The notes under the pieces were generated by a model. That model saw only the letters and a list, made by a program, of their open reading frames with translations, was not told the origin of the DNA and did not search any database. This document shows, in pieces, positions 58,800 through 64,000 of a stretch of DNA of 64,000 nt. The stretch's first letter is position 1; the number at the start of each line of letters is the position of its first letter. Source of the stretch: Rhodamnia argentea (lineage: Eukaryota > Streptophyta > Magnoliopsida > Myrtales > Myrtaceae); assembly GCF_020921035.1 (NCBI RefSeq), contig NC_063150.1, positions 9,300,001-9,364,000 on the forward strand, written 5' to 3'. The position numbers and the translations under genes are program-made.

Positions 58800-60120
58800 T
58801 TAATTTTCCACGGACTCTAGGCTTAATCTTGAACGTCGAAAGTTTGAAATATTTATTGAATCTACTAAATATAAACAATCATGATAATACACATTCAAAT
58901 AATCTAGTAAACCGTCTAATTTAATACGTGGATCAAAAACAATACCAACTAAATAGACAAGAGGAATTTGCAAATAATAATGCAACCATTTTTCTCGCAT
59001 TACTAAAATAATTCGAGCTAATTCAGTATCATTTTCATATTCACTAAAAACACTACCAATGTTAACACACTCTATTAAAAATAAATGCGTAGTAGGATAA
59101 TAAATACCAGATAAAGTCTTAGTAGCATCATTAAAAATTTTCAAAAAATCTAAAAAAATTTTGCAAACGTCCCACTGTTGTGGAAGTAAAGTAATTTCGG
59201 GAATATTTTGTGAAATAAACATACATAATAAATCTTTGTAATCAAAAGTTTGCCGAAGCAATTCGTACGTAGGATTTCAATGAGTCGGAATATCTTTTGG
59301 AAATCTTCTTGCCCTTCTCCCATTTTGTTTACAAAATTTTCCCCATGATTTCATAAAATGGGGACGACTCCATAAAAATTTAATTGCACCCTTTATTGGG
59401 GCGAGAGAAGTGTTAAGAGTTCGTAAACCATCTTGTACACATAAATTTAAAACATGGCAAACACATCTAATGTAAAAAAATTGTTCGCCAAAAGTGGGTT
59501 TGTAAATATTTTCTAATTCGGGAATAGAAGCGGTATTTGCGGCGGCATTATCAAAACCAATTGAAAATACTTTATTTATCAAATTATATTCTTCTAAAAC
59601 TTACCTAATTATTCTATAAATATTATGAGCCGAATGTTTTTCATCAAAAACTTGGAATGCAATAATTCTTTTTTGAATGGTCCAATCGTCACCTATCCAA
59701 TGACACGTGACACCCATATAAGAATGAATTTGCCAAGGATCACTCTAAATATCGCTACCTATATGCACACCTCCATTGAATTCCGTAAAAAATTTTGCTA
59801 AAGATTTTTTTTTATTTTTTATAAAGATGAAAAAGTTCGCGTTTAAGAGTATTTTTTTGGAATAGTTGGTGCTTGCGGAACCAACACAGTATTTATCAAA
59901 TATTTCATATTAAAATTTTCACCAGTATTAAACGGAGCATGATCAAGGGCAACATATTCAGCTAATGTTTGTTTATAAAGTGCATCAATGTAACGGAATA
60001 TAGGATGAAGATTAGAAGTGGCGTACCCGGAAATTTGTTGTTGCGTATTGTCGATCCCCGCTTGCGTTGGATGTTTTTTCGTCAAATGACAACGGAATGT
60101 TCCGTAGCCGTCTCCTTTCG
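58800..60120 (-). pseudogene. hAT transposase (RICESLEEPER/BED type), broken
   Basis: Read from high to low coordinates: a partial BED zinc finger (GYGTFRCHLTKKHPTQ, near 60085); IFRYIDALYKQTLAEYVALD (59843-60085); a stretch with stops containing VTCHWIGDDWTIQKRIIAFQ; the RNase-H-like core FSIGFDNAAANTASIPELEN with CVCHVLNLCVQDGL (59277-59582); and a long fragment with LLPQQWDVCKIFLDFLKIFN, GIYYPTTHLFLIE and FDPRIKLDGLLDYL (58800-59261). The conserved C-terminal dimerisation region is not evident before the element end. Stops and frameshifts separate the parts. Confidence 0.8.
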
Positions 60121-60133
60121 TAAATTTATATGT

Positions 60134-60622
60134 TTACGAATAATATTTATATTTTATATTATACTTACCTTCGCCTTCATCACGTACTTTGTCGAAGTGT
60201 AGCCACAAGTCGGATGTATTATCTCGGCCCTTCCATTCCGGCTCATTTGCCGTTGACGTTTCTTCGACACCGGTGGGAGGATGAAAAATTTCTTGTGTTG
60301 GGATATGCTTAACGTGCGGAATCGGGACATAGTCGATATTATCGTCGTTGTCTTCCCAACATGCATACTCACGAGGATCATATTTAGGAATGGGATACTC
60401 GGAATCTCCCATAGTCATCTTGCCTTGTCGGCATTTTCGCTTCCACTTGCCATTTTTGAAAGAATTGATCGGAAATCCGATTGAGAGAATTGAGTCGGGA
60501 TTGAGAGAATTGAGCGAATTGAGAGAATTTGAGCGAATTGAGAGGATTTGAGAGAATTTGAGAGAATTGTTGAGATGATTTGTGAGAAAAATGAAATGAA
60601 AATGATAAGTATTCATAGGCAA
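60134..60622 (-). pseudogene. N-terminal region of the hAT transposase
   Basis: A 162-codon frame with a Ser/Asn-rich start (ILSIRSNSLNSLNSLNPDSI), a basic patch KNGKWKRKCRQGK, an acidic linker and SDLWLHFDKVRDEGEG, which leads into the BED zinc finger read in a neighbouring frame (TYKFTKGDGYGTFRCH). The initial SNSLN repeats come from a tandem GAATT-type sequence at 60490-60560. Confidence 0.6.
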
Positions 60623-60831
60623 AAATTAAAAATAATTCATTTTTTTTAAGGCAACGGCTCTTTGGGCCAACGGCCCAAAGAGCCGTTGCATGGGGGAAGG
60701 GGAGAGCGGGCCCGCAGGGGGCCCCACTGGCACTTATTTTTATTTTCTATTTATTACGGGTCGGAACCGTGGGCCCGATCAATGGGCTGGTTCCGGGCCC
60801 ACGGTTCCAAATGGCCACATCTACATTAGTC

Positions 60832-61650
60832 CACTAAGGCCAAGGTTAGGATCCTAGTGCGCATGCCCGCCTTGATGGACCCTAGCGAACCTCGACGACA
60901 AGGTCTCGAGCTCTATCCTATGCAATGGGCTCCCTGGGCCGACCTCGATGTTCTTAGGTTAGTGTCAAGGTCCCGGGCATGAACTAGCCTTCGATGGACG
61001 CAGAAGCCAAACACATGCCCGGGCATCGGAGACCAGAGCTTAGTACGTGTTTTAACGAAATGATTGGATCACGAGTTTGAGGTAATTTTGGTAAATAGAA
61101 AGAAGAAAATGGGATTGTTGCTCTTATTTCACTAAACCAAGATCTCCCCTTCCGCTTTGGTCTTGGAGACTGTGATAAAGAAATCTTCCCTCTTGTCTTT
61201 CTTGAAAATCTGGGTGTTAAACAACTCTAAAGAGAGTAAGTGCCTAATGAACGGAGAAAAAGGCTCCAGTCTATGACGCAAATCTTTAGAACTTAGGTAG
61301 GGGCGTTAAGGACTCAAGCAACAATGCCAAGATTCTAGGATCGATCTTAATGGACCCGGTCCCAAGCACTGCAGACCCGGTCTTGGGTTCAACCACGATT
61401 CATCGAAGTACGAGCAAGGACCTAGGCCTAGTCTTGATGACCCATGCTTGAGCACCGGGACAAGGGCATGGCCTCCCGGTATCCGAGGCCGGGGACATGG
61501 GTCTTACCTCTATATACCCTGGCCAAGGCGCCAAGGAGCCGGGCACATGCATCGAGTTCTCGGGCTCGATTTTAGGGGACCCAAGATCGGTGCCCATACT
61601 CGCGCCCGCAGTCGGGGATCCGGGCTTGAGACCCTAGTATCTGTCTTGAA
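60832..61650. repeat. GC-rich degenerate repeat array, right part
   Basis: It continues the array at 58040-58346: 'ccactaaggccaaggttagg', 'cttgatggaccctagcg', 'ccgggcatcggagacc', 'gcatggcctcccggtatccg'. A lower-GC interval (61040-61300) with no gene interrupts it. Open frames at 61400-61780 follow composition. Confidence 0.45.

Positions 61651-64000
<2,350 letters not shown>

Larger units (their letters stand above)
58355..60823 (-). mobile_element. hAT-superfamily DNA transposon with exact 8-bp target-site duplication
   Basis: CATTAGTC flanks both ends (58347-58354 and 60824-60831). The terminal inverted repeats are TAGTGATGGCCGGTTCCG at the left and, inverted, TAGATGTGGCCATTTGGAAC at the right. 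The 2469-bp interior carries a decayed minus-strand transposase. Subterminal DNA has 'ggttccg' and 'gggcccacggttcc' repeats at both ends. The element inserted into the GC-rich repeat array. Confidence 0.85.

Overview
The window is nuclear DNA of a flowering plant. Genes are split by GT-AG introns, intergenic DNA is AT-rich with CT/GA microsatellites, and there are degenerate Ty1-copia, hAT and MULE remnants plus many short inverted-repeat elements. The gene set (UGT72 tandem array, BES1/BZR1 factor, plastid GGPP synthase, RUB/NEDD8 E2, Spinster-type MFS carrier) fits a woody eudicot. From the style of the dispersed repeats I suspect Myrtaceae (Eucalyptus-like), but that is inference and was not checked by any search.

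Layout. 1-5.6 kb holds only repeats. 5.6-29.2 kb is a tandem UGT72 array, all on the minus strand: UGT-A (5627-7090, intronless, 487 aa), UGT-B (12582-14202, two exons, 484 aa), UGT-C (17323-21351, two exons, 487 aa, with a 2.6 kb intron full of transposon DNA) and UGT-D (28774-28899, a 41-residue 5' stub with its upstream region). Between UGT-C and UGT-D lies a decayed minus-strand Ty1-copia element (about 23.55-27.4 kb). 30.1-30.8 kb has a MULE PB1-like relic. 32.4-34.2 kb is a two-exon BES1/BZR1 transcription factor (minus). 34.5-45.9 kb is gene-poor and repeat-rich. 45.96-49.06 kb is a four-exon MFS transporter (plus). Convergent to it, 50.2-52.7 kb is a five-exon RUB1/NEDD8-conjugating enzyme (minus) with an apparent 5' UTR intron reaching about 53.9 kb. 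58355-60823 is a hAT element with an exact 8-bp target-site duplication, sitting in a GC-rich degenerate repeat. 62.9 kb to the window end is the 5' part of a plastid geranylgeranyl diphosphate synthase (plus).

Functional picture. The UGT72 enzymes should glucosylate phenylpropanoids (monolignol or flavonoid type). GGPPS feeds plastid isoprenoids, BZR1 carries brassinosteroid output, and the RUB E2 drives cullin neddylation. Apart from the UGT array I see no functional clustering; this is normal eukaryotic gene order.

The most distinctive features are: (1) an intron present at one identical site in two UGT72 paralogues and absent in the third, expanded by nested transposons in one copy; (2) at least a dozen copies or fragments of one long-inverted-repeat (foldback) family with variable GC-rich cores; and (3) several elements whose ends can be placed by target-site duplications.
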